Shown in pieces: positions 43,802-52,156 of a stretch of DNA of 64,000 bases. Origin of the DNA: Mycolicibacterium vulneris. Its GTDB lineage: Bacteria; Actinomycetota; Actinomycetes; Mycobacteriales; Mycobacteriaceae. Below the pieces are notes generated by a model that had not been told where the DNA came from, searched no databases, and saw only the letters and a list, made by a program, of their open reading frames with translations. Each line of letters opens with the position of its first letter. The stretch's first letter is position 1. The stretch spans positions 1-64,000 of the forward strand of contig NZ_NCXM01000025.1 of assembly GCF_002104765.1 (NCBI RefSeq). Reading direction: 5' to 3'. The position numbers were made by a program, and so were the translations under genes.

Positions 43802-43815
43802 GGGTCATTTGTCCT
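43802..43815. promoter_or_regulatory. Candidate DosR box before ctpF
   Basis: GGGTCATTTGTCCT matches the consensus at 10 of 14 positions, 68 bases before the ctpF GTG. Confidence 0.5.
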
Positions 43816-43892
43816 TGAGTCACAGCCCTTGGTCACCACACAAATGGCGATGGGCGGGTGGGGCGGATTCACGACGAATGTCCCGATGGTCT

Positions 43893-43906
43893 GGGACTTC
43901 CGTCCC
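43893..43906. promoter_or_regulatory. DosR box before the four-helix membrane protein gene
   Basis: GGGACTTCCGTCCC matches at 12 of 14 positions, 109 bases before the start at 44015. It could also assist ctpF on the other side. Confidence 0.75.
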
Positions 43907-44014
43907 TCGTCGGGCATCCCGTTTGAATGCTCAGATATCACTATGAGATGGATATCTCACGCGCAACGACCTGTCGTCGGATAGATGCCAGGCGCAGCAA
44001 TGGAGGTGTGACAA

Positions 44015-44488
44015 ATGAGTACTACAAGTACAGAACTACCAGGGTTTCGCACCCGAATGTTCGCACGCGTGCTCGGCCCGTTCTTGGTCATCTTCGCCGC
44101 AACGACCGTGGCCCGCGCATCGGATATGCGGAAGCTGCTGTCAGATTTCGAGGCCAACTCCGCGTTGCCGTGGGTGACGGCCGGTTTCCTGCTGCTGGCG
44201 GCCCTGGTTATTGTCGGGCTCCATCAGTACTGGCGAGGTGCGGCGGCGATCACCGTGTCCGTCGTGGGATGGGTATTCGCGCTGCGCGCGATATTTCTGA
44301 TGGCGTTCCCACATGCCTTCATGGGGGCTGCCGACGCCGCGATGCGCATGACCGCCCTGTGGGTGAGTGTCACCGTTGTCGTCGGGTTGGTGGGGCTCTA
44401 CCTGACCTACGTCGGCTGGCGGCCGGTGCCGGCTCCCCCGTCGACACAAGCCAAGACGTCTAGTCCCGATATCCCCCGCGCTGCCTGA
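44015..44488 (+). CDS. Four-helix membrane protein of unknown function
   Basis: A 157-residue integral membrane protein with four hydrophobic segments (about 19-35, 51-70, 75-98 and 110-133) and a polar C-terminal tail. It has no catalytic motif. TGGAGGTG precedes the ATG at 44015. A good DosR box upstream places it in the hypoxia programme. A hairpin 35 bases after the stop may end the transcript. Function unknown. Confidence 0.75.
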   Translation: MSTTSTELPGFRTRMFARVLGPFLVIFAATTVARASDMRKLLSDFEANSALPWVTAGFLLLAALVIVGLHQYWRGAAAITVSVVGWVFALRAIFLMAFPHAFMGAADAAMRMTALWVSVTVVVGLVGLYLTYVGWRPVPAPPSTQAKTSSPDIPRAA

Positions 44489-44522
44489 CGCAGGCGCCCG
44501 GCTAGCCGGCATCCGAGCTGGA

Positions 44523-44564
44523 ATTGATGCCCTCCGGGGCGAATGAACCCTGGAGGGCGTCAAT
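44523..44564. terminator. Long hairpin after the membrane protein gene
   Basis: Two 17-base arms (44523-44539 and 44548-44564) pair at 15 of 17 positions around an 8-base loop. There is no T-run, as is usual for mycobacterial terminators. The rest of 44489-44728 shows no gene. Confidence 0.55.
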
Positions 44565-44728
44565 CATGAGCCGGCCGCCAAGTCTAGACCTTCGCCGATA
44601 GTGTTCCGGCCGATGAGGATTCATGTCATGGTGATATCCGACACCCCCGCGGCCGACCGCACGTTGGCGCAAGCTATCAAACCCATTGAGCACCGGCCGA
44701 TGAAGCACCCACGACTAGGGGTTAGGTC

Positions 44729-45655
44729 ATGTTATCGCGAAATGCACCGTTGGGGATCGTCGTCGGCGTCGACGAATCACCAGGCGCCCAAGTGGCGGTG
44801 CAATGGGCGGCATGCGACGCCGAACTCCGCAGAATCCCGCTGACACTCGTGCACGCGATCTCACCGGAGATCGCCACGTGGCCGCAGATGCGGCTACCCG
44901 CGGGCCTGGCACGCTGGCAGCAAGACCGCGGACGTCGGCTCATCGACGAGGCCTTCGAGATCGCCGAAAAGGCCTCGCGGCGTGGTGGTCCCGCCGAAGT
45001 GCACACTGAGGTCTTGCCCTCGGCCGCAGTTCCGACACTGGTGGAATTGTCCAACAATGCGGAGATGGTGGTGGTGGGGTGTCGTGGCACCGGACAGTGG
45101 ACCGGCCGGCCAATGGGTTCGGTGAGTTCCGGACTGCTCCGCTACGCGCATTGTCCGGTGGCGATTGTTCCCGACGAGGCCGAGTCGATATCGCACAAGA
45201 GCCAAGCGCCGGTGCTGGTCGGTATCGACGGTTCGCCGGCCTCAGAGCTGGCGACCGCGTTGGCTTTCGACGAAGCTTCGCGGAGAAGGGTCGGATTGCT
45301 CGCACTACACGCGTGGGCCGATACCAACATCTCAGAGTGGCCGGAAATCGATTGGCCGACGACAGAGTCGATGGCCGAAGAGTCTTTGGCCGAGCGTTTG
45401 GCCGGGTGGCAGGAACGATATCCCGATGTACGGGTCGATCGCATCGTCGTGCGCGACAGGCCGGCACAGCAGTTGGTGCAGCGGTCCGAAGGTGCCCAAC
45501 TGGTTGTGGTGGGCAGCCGCGGCCGTGGCGGATTTACCGAATTGTTGGTGGGTTCGGTCGGTGAGAGCGTGACCCAGATGGCGCGGGTGCCAATAATCGT
45601 GGCGCGCGAATCGCCGGCCTTGGCCGGACCCGTTCACCGACACGTGAATTCGTGA
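44729..45655 (+). CDS. Universal stress protein, Rv2623-like
   Basis: A 308-residue tandem USP. Domain 1 begins VVGVDESPGAQVAVQWA and has the loop GCRGTGQWTGRPMGS; domain 2 begins VGIDGSPASELATALAF and has GSRGRGGFTELLVGS. Both keep the G-x2-G-x9-GS ATP pattern. Rv2623 is an ATP-binding growth regulator induced by DosR and neighbours Rv2625c and Rv2626c in M. tuberculosis, as here. The gene is convergent with the M50 protease gene (1 base between stops). No convincing DosR box was found directly upstream. Confidence 0.9.
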   Translation: MLSRNAPLGIVVGVDESPGAQVAVQWAACDAELRRIPLTLVHAISPEIATWPQMRLPAGLARWQQDRGRRLIDEAFEIAEKASRRGGPAEVHTEVLPSAAVPTLVELSNNAEMVVVGCRGTGQWTGRPMGSVSSGLLRYAHCPVAIVPDEAESISHKSQAPVLVGIDGSPASELATALAFDEASRRRVGLLALHAWADTNISEWPEIDWPTTESMAEESLAERLAGWQERYPDVRVDRIVVRDRPAQQLVQRSEGAQLVVVGSRGRGGFTELLVGSVGESVTQMARVPIIVARESPALAGPVHRHVNS

Positions 45656-45656
45656 A

Positions 45657-46838
45657 TTACTCTGCTTTGGAATAGTTTTCAGTTTCCCAAGGATGCGCGT
45701 CCCGCCCCGGGCCCGGGCGGGCGAGCCGGTACACCTGAATCAACCGCGCGAGATCGCTCGGCGTGATGATGCCCACCACCCTGCCGCCATCGACGACCAG
45801 GGCACGGCTGCAGTGGCCGGCCGCCGCCAACCGTTCGATGACCGCGCTGAGCGACTCGAGAGGTGCCGCGGTCGGCACGCGGTCCAACGGCAGTGCGATC
45901 TCGCGGACCATCGTCGTGGCGCGACGGCCGGGCGTGACCTCCCGCAGCTGCCTCAAGGTGACCAGCCCCATGATCGAACCGTCGTAGTCCGCCACCGGAT
46001 ATGCCGAGTGTGGGGCACCAAGCAGATACCGCTCGATGAATTCCTCCACCGTCACCCCGCCAGGAGCCGTACGCGGGTTCGCTGTCATCGCGTCGACCAC
46101 GCGGACCCCGGTCAGCGCCTGCCGCGTCGTCACTTGTAGCTCCTCCTCACGCGCGGCGGAAAAGATGAACCAACCGATGAATGCCAGCCAGACACCGCCG
46201 ATAACGCCGCCCACCAAGAACTCTGCCAATCCCAGCACGATCAAGATGACGGCAACGACGCGCCCAGCATGCGCCGCGCCAACCGCGGCGCGCACGCTGT
46301 CCCCGTACCGGCGCCACAGATAAGCACGCACCAATCGACCGCCATCCAGTGGAGCGCCGGGCAGCAGATTGAACAGCCCCAGCACGAGGTTGATCACCGC
46401 GAGCCACCAAACAACGCTTATTGCAATGGTTCCGGCGCGCACCATGGACAGCTCGGTAGCCAACGCGGCAAATGCTGCGGATAAGGCAAGGCTGGTGGCC
46501 GGGCCCGCGACCGCGATCCGAAAAGCCGCCTTCGGCGTTTTCGCCTCCCCTTGCAGCGTCGTCACGCCGCCGAACAACCACAGCGTCACGTCACCCACGC
46601 GAACTCCCATACGGCGGGCGACAACCGCATGCGCCAGTTCGTGCGCCAACAGCGACCCCAGCAGGACCAGCGCACCACACGCGCCGGCCACCCAATAAAT
46701 CGGTCGCGAATACCCCCTTACAGCATCGGGCAACGCGGTGGCCAAGCTCCAGGTGAACAACCACAGGATCACGACGACGCTCCAGTGGACCTTGATCTGG
46801 AACCCGGCAAATCTCCCTAGCGGAAACGCGCCATGCAC
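45657..46838 (-). CDS. Site-2 protease family (M50) membrane protein with CBS pair, Rv2625c-like
   Basis: A 393-residue integral membrane metalloprotease. It has the zinc motif HELAH (LAHELAHAVVARRMG) in an early helix and the second metal-ligand motif NLLPGAPLDGGRL, with about six membrane segments. The C-terminal third holds two CBS domains (ending VDGGRVVGIITPSDLARL) that may sense nucleotides. The length equals Rv2625c (393). The ATG at 46838 fits the conserved N-terminus. It lies 85 bases downstream of hrp1 and is probably cotranscribed. The peptide substrate is unknown. Confidence 0.92.
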   Translation of the reverse strand: MHGAFPLGRFAGFQIKVHWSVVVILWLFTWSLATALPDAVRGYSRPIYWVAGACGALVLLGSLLAHELAHAVVARRMGVRVGDVTLWLFGGVTTLQGEAKTPKAAFRIAVAGPATSLALSAAFAALATELSMVRAGTIAISVVWWLAVINLVLGLFNLLPGAPLDGGRLVRAYLWRRYGDSVRAAVGAAHAGRVVAVILIVLGLAEFLVGGVIGGVWLAFIGWFIFSAAREEELQVTTRQALTGVRVVDAMTANPRTAPGGVTVEEFIERYLLGAPHSAYPVADYDGSIMGLVTLRQLREVTPGRRATTMVREIALPLDRVPTAAPLESLSAVIERLAAAGHCSRALVVDGGRVVGIITPSDLARLIQVYRLARPGPGRDAHPWETENYSKAE

Positions 46839-46923
46839 CTCATCGCCTCCGAAATCGTTGCGTGATAGTTCTTTAAGCGTCAGTGGCTAACTTGACCGTA
46901 GAGCCAAACCGCCCGCCGCCCAC

Positions 46924-47355
46924 TCAACTGGTGATGGCCGCGGGCGAGCAAATCGCCTTGACGAACTGGACGACGGCGTGCTCGGGCAGATGCCGGGCAA
47001 TGTCGGCTTCGGTGACCATGCCGATAAGGCGTTGGCCCTCGATGACCGGAAGGCGCCGAATCTGGTGCTCTTCCATCACGTTGAGCATCTCCTGGATGCT
47101 CGCATCAGCACTTACGTGGTAGACACCGTTTTGCGCCAGCTCCCCGACCGTGGTGGTGTTGGGATCCAGACCCGACGCGAGGCCTCTGATCACGATGTCA
47201 CGGTCGGTCACGATGCCGTGCAGTCGGTCGTCATCACCACAGATCGGCAGGGCGCCGATATCGTGCTCGCGCATGTGTTGCGCTGCCGCGCTTAGCGTCT
47301 CGTGCTCTCCCACACAGGCCACACCGGCATTCATGATGTCACGTGCGGTGGTCAT
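46924..47355 (-). CDS. hrp1: CBS-domain protein Hrp1 (Rv2626c)
   Basis: A 143-residue protein made of two CBS domains, the same length as hypoxic response protein 1. Domain 1 covers TTARDIMNAGVACVGEHETLSAAAQHM to VTDRDIVIRGLA; domain 2 ends RLPVIEGQRLIGMVTEADIAR. Cys14 in the first domain and a His-rich region are consistent with the disulfide/zinc features of Rv2626c. Ligand unknown. Two DosR boxes lie upstream at 47424 and 47598. Confidence 0.94.
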   Translation of the reverse strand: MTTARDIMNAGVACVGEHETLSAAAQHMREHDIGALPICGDDDRLHGIVTDRDIVIRGLASGLDPNTTTVGELAQNGVYHVSADASIQEMLNVMEEHQIRRLPVIEGQRLIGMVTEADIARHLPEHAVVQFVKAICSPAAITS

Positions 47356-47423
47356 CGCATCCTCCTCGGACTGGGTAAATCCCGCCTCTTGCCGAAACTA
47401 AAGTGACTCCTTTGCCGACGCTA

Positions 47424-47437
47424 GGGTCGTTAGACCC
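47424..47437. promoter_or_regulatory. DosR box before hrp1
   Basis: GGGTCGTTAGACCC matches at 11 of 14 positions, 69 bases before the hrp1 start. Confidence 0.72.
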
Positions 47438-47595
47438 CCGGTCGACTGCCAATAGACCCGGGGGCGTGCCCTGGCAGCCAGGCGGCCGTAACCAGCAGGG
47501 AACGCCGGCTGTACGCACTGCGACTCAGTGGGATTCACCCGGATGTCAGTCGAGTGTTGACCCCATGGAACGAAACTCAGCGGGCAAAGCTCAAC

Positions 47596-48315
47596 TTAGG
47601 ACTTCCGTCCCCACCGCGTCACCAGCTTGCGTGATCGGATCCGGCGCCGAGATTTGTTTTGTGGCCTCATCGAGATTGTGTCGATCGATCGCTCGGCCCG
47701 GTGCTTTATTCCAAGCAACAGAGCTCGGGCGCCGAAGGCAATCGCCGGCCTGACCATTTCCATGGCGAACACCTCACCAGGGTGGCGCAAGGCGATCCTG
47801 GCGCGGGTGAGCAGCCGGACCTGTGCCTCCCAATGGGGCTGGATATGGAACGACCACACCGCATTCCAACGGTCATCTTCCCTCGTGGCATCGAGCACCA
47901 GGTGCTTCTCGGACATGATCTCGGCAACGGTCACCGTCACGCCATCTGGTAAACCCATCCAGCCCTCGGGAGCCAGCCGCACCACATCCCCCACCTCGAG
48001 TTGTTGCCATTCCGGGTGGATCCGGTCGGCATCGTGATGGTCGAGGCCGGCCAGGTTCTTCAGGCCCTCACAGCCGTAGAAGCCAGCCCGGTCCTGGCCC
48101 ATCTGCGTTAGCCAGGGCCACACAGCGGCGACCGGCGCGTCGATGTACACCGCTTCGGTCGTCTGAATCGCCGGGTCGGCTACCAGAGCGTCACCCGGCA
48201 ATAGCATCTGAGACTCCAACTTTGTTGTACCCCAATCGCGGTAGTACCGTCGCGCACCACACAAAATCGCGAACAGCGCGGCGGTTTCAGCGGTCCGCCT
48301 TGTGTTCGTACTCAT
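47596..48315 (-). CDS. SRPBCC (START-like) family protein
   Basis: A 239-residue protein with the START/polyketide-cyclase-like fold: YIDAPVAAVWPWLTQMGQDRAGFY is the usual first strand and helix, followed by WNAVWSFHIQPHWEAQVRLLTR and a long C-terminal helix with FAMEMVRPAIAFGARALLLGIKHRAE. It probably binds a lipid or hydrophobic ligand. The ATG at 48315 was chosen; an upstream start at 48396 adds 27 residues without family features. Neighbours are DosR-type genes. Confidence 0.78.
   Translation of the reverse strand: MSTNTRRTAETAALFAILCGARRYYRDWGTTKLESQMLLPGDALVADPAIQTTEAVYIDAPVAAVWPWLTQMGQDRAGFYGCEGLKNLAGLDHHDADRIHPEWQQLEVGDVVRLAPEGWMGLPDGVTVTVAEIMSEKHLVLDATREDDRWNAVWSFHIQPHWEAQVRLLTRARIALRHPGEVFAMEMVRPAIAFGARALLLGIKHRAERSIDTISMRPQNKSRRRIRSRKLVTRWGRKS
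47598..47611. promoter_or_regulatory. Second DosR-like box, distal to hrp1
   Basis: AGGACTTCCGTCCC matches at 11 of 14 positions but lies 243 bases before hrp1 and overlaps the stop codon of the SRPBCC gene. Confidence 0.5.
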
Positions 48316-48462
48316 AACGCCAGTCTGGTTGAGACGCAAGCCCGTCCAACAAGGCCGTTGGTACCCGCTATCAGAAACTTGGGCCCGTCGGGCCACGCAA
48401 GTACAGCTCGGACAAGCTCGATCGTCGCCTCAATCGACTTCCCGAGCACCGCCGCGCGGATT

Positions 48463-49302
48463 TCAGTGCACCGTCGTTGCGCGCACGAAGTTTTCACCGG
48501 ATAGCCCATTGGATTGCGGGGACCTCGAGGCGTCGGATTCTCGCGTCAAGAAACCGGTGAGTTCCCCGATTGCGCTCATCAACGGGGCGGGGAAAACGAT
48601 GGTGGTGTTCTTCTCCACCCCGAGTTCGACCAGAGTTTGCAGGTTTCGCAACTGTAAGGCCAGCGGGTGTTGCATCATGGTGTCCGATGCATCGCCGAGG
48701 GCGGCCGCGGCACGCGCCTCGCCTTCCGCGGCAATGATTTTGGCCCGCTTCTCCCGCTCGGCCTCGGCCTCACGAGCCATGGCTCGTTTCATGCTGTCCG
48801 GAAGCTGAATGTCCTTGAGCTCGACGAGGGTGACCTCAACACCCCATCCCACGGTGGTGGTGTCCAGGATCTGGCGGATGCTGCCGTTGATCTTTTCCGT
48901 CTGGGCGAGGACTTCGTCCAACGAATGCTGGCCGACGACGTTGCGCAGGGTGGTCTGGGCGATCTGATCGATGGCGGCGTGCACGTTCTCGATGACGACG
49001 ACGGCTTTGCGGGCATCGATCACTCGAAAGTAGGCAACCGCGGCGATGTCGACGCTGACGTTGTCGCGGGTGATGATCCCCTGCGACTGAATGGGCATGG
49101 TCACGATACGCATCGAAACCCGCGGCAGACGGTCGATGATCGGGATGATGAACCGCAATCCCGGCTCGCGAACCGCGATGACGCGGCCGAGCCGAAAGTG
49201 CACGCCGCGTTGATACTGCTGCACCACCCGAATCGAGGCCGCCACCAACAACAGCACCAACATCAGAACGAAAGCCAAAAGAACTACCGTGCCGTGGCTC
49301 AC
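48463..49302 (-). CDS. Slipin/stomatin-like SPFH membrane protein
   Basis: A 279-residue SPFH protein. An N-terminal membrane hairpin (LLAFVLMLVLLLVAAS) is followed by the band-7 domain (QYQRGVHFRLGRVIAVREPGLRFIIPIIDRL, QLPDSMKRAMAREAEAEREKRAKIIAAEGE) and a coiled coil. Such proteins form membrane microdomain scaffolds and are often paired with a NfeD protein, which is absent here. The GTG at 49302 is preferred; a GTG at 49332 would add ten residues. A candidate DosR box lies 88 bases upstream. Confidence 0.87.
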   Translation of the reverse strand: MSHGTVVLLAFVLMLVLLLVAASIRVVQQYQRGVHFRLGRVIAVREPGLRFIIPIIDRLPRVSMRIVTMPIQSQGIITRDNVSVDIAAVAYFRVIDARKAVVVIENVHAAIDQIAQTTLRNVVGQHSLDEVLAQTEKINGSIRQILDTTTVGWGVEVTLVELKDIQLPDSMKRAMAREAEAEREKRAKIIAAEGEARAAAALGDASDTMMQHPLALQLRNLQTLVELGVEKNTTIVFPAPLMSAIGELTGFLTRESDASRSPQSNGLSGENFVRATTVH

Positions 49303-49389
49303 GGCGACCACCTCGATCCATTTGCTGTACACGTTTGCAGTGACCAACGGGTTACCACCAACGCTAGAGCCGTCATCGTCTCCCCTCAG

Positions 49390-49403
49390 CGGCCGAAAGT
49401 CCC
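49390..49403. promoter_or_regulatory. Candidate DosR box before the slipin gene
   Basis: CGGCCGAAAGTCCC matches at 11 of 14 positions, with a perfect right half, 88 bases before the slipin start. Confidence 0.58.
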
Positions 49404-49479
49404 TGTCCGACCCGCCGAAAGGCCTCTGCCCGATGCGTCCGAGCATCGGCGCGGCGCTGCACCGCTGCGGGCTGATCGC

Positions 49480-50889
49480 TCAACCGTGCACGCCAACCGC
49501 AGTTTCCAGTTCGCATAAGGCCAGCTCGGTCAGCGGAATCAGGGAGTCGATGTCGCGCAACACATCGGCTCCCGCAACGAATCCGATTCCGATCCGGTCC
49601 GCGTAGGAGCACGTCGTGATGTTGAGGGCCTGGCCGTCGTAGACGGTTGACACGGGATACATCTCCTCGACATGCGCACCGTTGAAGTACATTTCGTCGC
49701 GAGGTCCGGGAACATGCGAAATCGGCAGGTTATATCCGGTCCGGATTTTCTGCGGCAAAGGCAGCATCGGGAAGATGACCGTCGCGGCGATACTTCCCGC
49801 CGTGGTCAGCAGTGATGCCGCTGATCCGCGTTTTGACACCCAGTCCTTCCCTTCCGACATCGAGCGATGGATCATAGCCAGCCGTGCGGCCGGATCATCG
49901 AAATTGGTGCCAAGTGGGCAGAGCCAGAGGCCGAACCTGTTGCCGTAGTCATCATTTCCCGCCGCAGAGTGCGTTCGACCGCGGACCGTGATCGGACAGA
50001 TCGCCACCAACGACTGGGTGGGCAATTCCCGGCGATCTCCCAACCATCTCCTCAGGACAGCGGCCAGCACCGCGTTGATCACGTCATTGCCGGTCACCCC
50101 CGCAGTTCGTTGCACTGCCCGAATACGGTCCTTCGGCCAGCTGCCCGCGCACACCGCACGCGCAGGGCCGAGGCGACCGTTGAACCGGGTGCGGGGTGCA
50201 CCAAGAGGCAGAACGGTAGTGTGCCTCACCAGGCTCGCGACCACGGTGGACAGCTCGCCCGTGATCACCCGTTCGATCAGGCCGGCACCCGACGCTGCCA
50301 CGCCGGCCAGTAATCGAGCCGGGGCGACCACACGGTGCAACAAGCCGGTCGATGCCGGCGACGGCAGTGGTCGCTGACCGTAATCCGTGTAAAAGGGTGG
50401 CATTGACCGGCACATCGGGTTAGTGCTCAGCGCGTCGGCGATCATCTGGAAGCCGGCAACGCCGTCGATGATGGTGTGGTGCACCTTGACATAGAAGGCG
50501 AATCTGCCGCCTTCGAGGCCGTCGATCAGATACGACATCCACATGGGGCACGACCGGTCAAGGCGCTCTGCATCCAGCTCACCGATCAACCGCCAGAATA
50601 CATCGTGGCCGCCAGAAACCCTGCGACGCCGGCAATGTCGGCTCAGGTCGACGGTATCGACATCCCGCCAGACCCATATTCCAGCGGTGTCTACACCTCG
50701 GTGCGGATACCTGCGAAGCCTCGGATCGATCGAGGCCTCGTTCGCGAGCGCATCGCGATGCAGCCTATCGACGAAGTCCGGCCCGGCGTCCGCAGGCGGC
50801 GACAGTAGCAGTACGGCACCGACATGCATCGGACTGGACACCAACTCCGCCGTCATCATCGCGGCGTCCAGCGGATTCAGCAGGTTCAC
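49480..50889 (-). CDS. Second WS/DGAT acyltransferase
   Basis: A 469-residue acyltransferase with catalytic motif HHTIIDG at residues 137-143, the N-terminal LNPLDAAMMTAELVSSPMHVGA and the C-terminal SHVPGPRDEMYFNGAHVEEMYP block. It would make triacylglycerol or wax ester from acyl-CoA. It differs clearly from the copy at 11668. The ATG at 50889 lies 12 bases after the truncated hydrolase gene, so both share a transcript and the DosR box at 51580. Confidence 0.9.
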   Translation of the reverse strand: MNLLNPLDAAMMTAELVSSPMHVGAVLLLSPPADAGPDFVDRLHRDALANEASIDPRLRRYPHRGVDTAGIWVWRDVDTVDLSRHCRRRRVSGGHDVFWRLIGELDAERLDRSCPMWMSYLIDGLEGGRFAFYVKVHHTIIDGVAGFQMIADALSTNPMCRSMPPFYTDYGQRPLPSPASTGLLHRVVAPARLLAGVAASGAGLIERVITGELSTVVASLVRHTTVLPLGAPRTRFNGRLGPARAVCAGSWPKDRIRAVQRTAGVTGNDVINAVLAAVLRRWLGDRRELPTQSLVAICPITVRGRTHSAAGNDDYGNRFGLWLCPLGTNFDDPAARLAMIHRSMSEGKDWVSKRGSAASLLTTAGSIAATVIFPMLPLPQKIRTGYNLPISHVPGPRDEMYFNGAHVEEMYPVSTVYDGQALNITTCSYADRIGIGFVAGADVLRDIDSLIPLTELALCELETAVGVHG

Positions 50890-50901
50890 GGTGTCCTCGC
50901 A

Positions 50902-51543
50902 CTATGCGGACCTGTCGCGGCGCACCACTGATGCGTCCAGGAGCTTGGATTGATGTAGAGCCCCCCACACGCCCATCTCGGTGCCATGCACACAGACGAG
51001 CCAGGGACGTGGTTGCGGATGGCGCAACAACAGCGCGTACTCACGGTTGTTCCCGGTGTACGTTCGCCACCGACGCGCACCCGGTTCACCTGGACACGGC
51101 CGGTACCCGCTGTCGTAAGAGAGGCGATAGAAAGAACGCATGTATCCCCTGACGTGCCGGATGGTGAGTTGCGGAAGGGGCGGAGGTTCGGTGAAGAATT
51201 CCGCGGGATTCTCCAGCCATCCGCTATTGCCGTAGAACTCCAGCCCCGCGATGACCTCGCGGGTGATGTGCTCGAACGCCTCGGGCCGGCTGACCGGACG
51301 GCGTGCCTTGAGTCCGGTCAGGACGATTTCGTCGCGAAAAGCCTGTGCGGCCAGAGCCAGGGTGGGCCGTGCTATCGGAAGTTGATTTGGCGCTTGATCG
51401 AGGTAATCGCGCCACGACTGAGCGATGTACCGACCCGTATGCGTGAACGGCTTGATTGCTCCGCCCAAGCTACTGGCAGCGAAATCGCTCCAATCGAGTG
51501 GGCCCTGTCGCTGGTGGTCATGGCTGGCGGCTTCGGCGGCCAT
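50902..51543 (-). pseudogene. C-terminally truncated alpha/beta-hydrolase-like protein
   Basis: An open reading frame of 213 residues. The N-terminal 180 residues look like the leader region of a larger mycobacterial hydrolase family, and the frame reaches the first core strand and oxyanion region (PWLVCVHGTEMG) before ending 28 residues later, with no nucleophile, acid or histidine. The catalytic part is missing and the WS/DGAT gene begins 12 bases on. It is probably a deletion or frameshift remnant, although a retained non-catalytic role is possible. A DosR box lies 37 bases before its start. Confidence 0.6.
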
Positions 51544-51579
51544 GGGGGCACGTTAGCGCTTCACAGGAGCACCGCCTTA

Positions 51580-51593
51580 GGGGCTTACGACCC
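51580..51593. promoter_or_regulatory. DosR box before the hydrolase remnant-WS/DGAT unit
   Basis: GGGGCTTACGACCC matches at 11 of 14 positions, 37 bases before the start at 51543. A weaker site with a perfect right half (AAAGTCC) follows near 51600-51614. Confidence 0.65.
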
Positions 51594-51669
51594 GACAAAG
51601 GTCTCCAAAGTCCTTTCCCGACAACCCAAAACGCCCTGTGTGGATCTGGGACCAATTACCGCGTGTGAA

Positions 51670-51683
51670 GGGACTTTGGTCAC
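51670..51683. promoter_or_regulatory. DosR box before the 89-residue protein gene
   Basis: GGGACTTTGGTCAC matches at 12 of 14 positions, 105 bases before the start at 51788. Confidence 0.75.
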
Positions 51684-51787
51684 TCGCCTCCGCGCCCGGG
51701 TGGTCGTAACCTCGGGGCGTCCCATCAAGCCGGGGTCAACGGTGAGATCAACAGCCGGCCGCGACGAGTTCAGCATGAGGAGTTGTC

Positions 51788-52057
51788 ATGACACAGGCAC
51801 AGGCACCGCAGAAATCCGAGCCACCGCGCTGGGCGGAACTGTCCGATGAGGTACTCGAATCGGTCGAGTCGGGCCGTAAGCAGGCCATCGAGTCTGTCCG
51901 CAAGTTTGTCGACCAAATCAGTGCGCAGGTTCCCGATCAGTCTCGGCGCAAAACCGTGATCGACGCCGCTCTGCAATTAGCCGAGGAGTTGGTCACCACC
52001 CGGATGGAGTTTTACCGCAGCGTGGTCCGAAGCGCCGGCGAGGCGGTCAGCAAATAG
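51788..52057 (+). CDS. Small helical protein, phasin-like
   Basis: An 89-residue, highly helical and charged protein (RWAELSDEVLESVESGRKQAIESVRKFVDQI, then a second long helix). It has no membrane segment. The amphipathic helices recall phasins or other proteins that coat lipid inclusions, which would fit the surrounding storage-lipid genes, but this is inference from composition only. ATGAGGAG precedes the ATG at 51788. A strong DosR box lies upstream. Confidence 0.75.
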   Translation: MTQAQAPQKSEPPRWAELSDEVLESVESGRKQAIESVRKFVDQISAQVPDQSRRKTVIDAALQLAEELVTTRMEFYRSVVRSAGEAVSK

Positions 52058-52156
52058 ATAACCCCTTGGAATACATCGGAATACATCGCCGGCCGGATGC
52101 GCTGCCGCTTCCGGCGGGCGCATCCGGCCGGCGATCACGAAGCGGTCGTGGCGGCC

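Noticed and set aside
44536..44550. GGGGCGAATGAACC as a DosR box for the Rv2623-like gene
   Set aside because: It lacks the invariant C12 and overlaps the hairpin loop, about 180 bases from the gene.
48379..48400. GGCCCG-T-CGGGCC palindrome upstream of the SRPBCC gene
   Set aside because: Odd-centred GC palindrome without the DosR layout; no second copy found to support an operator.
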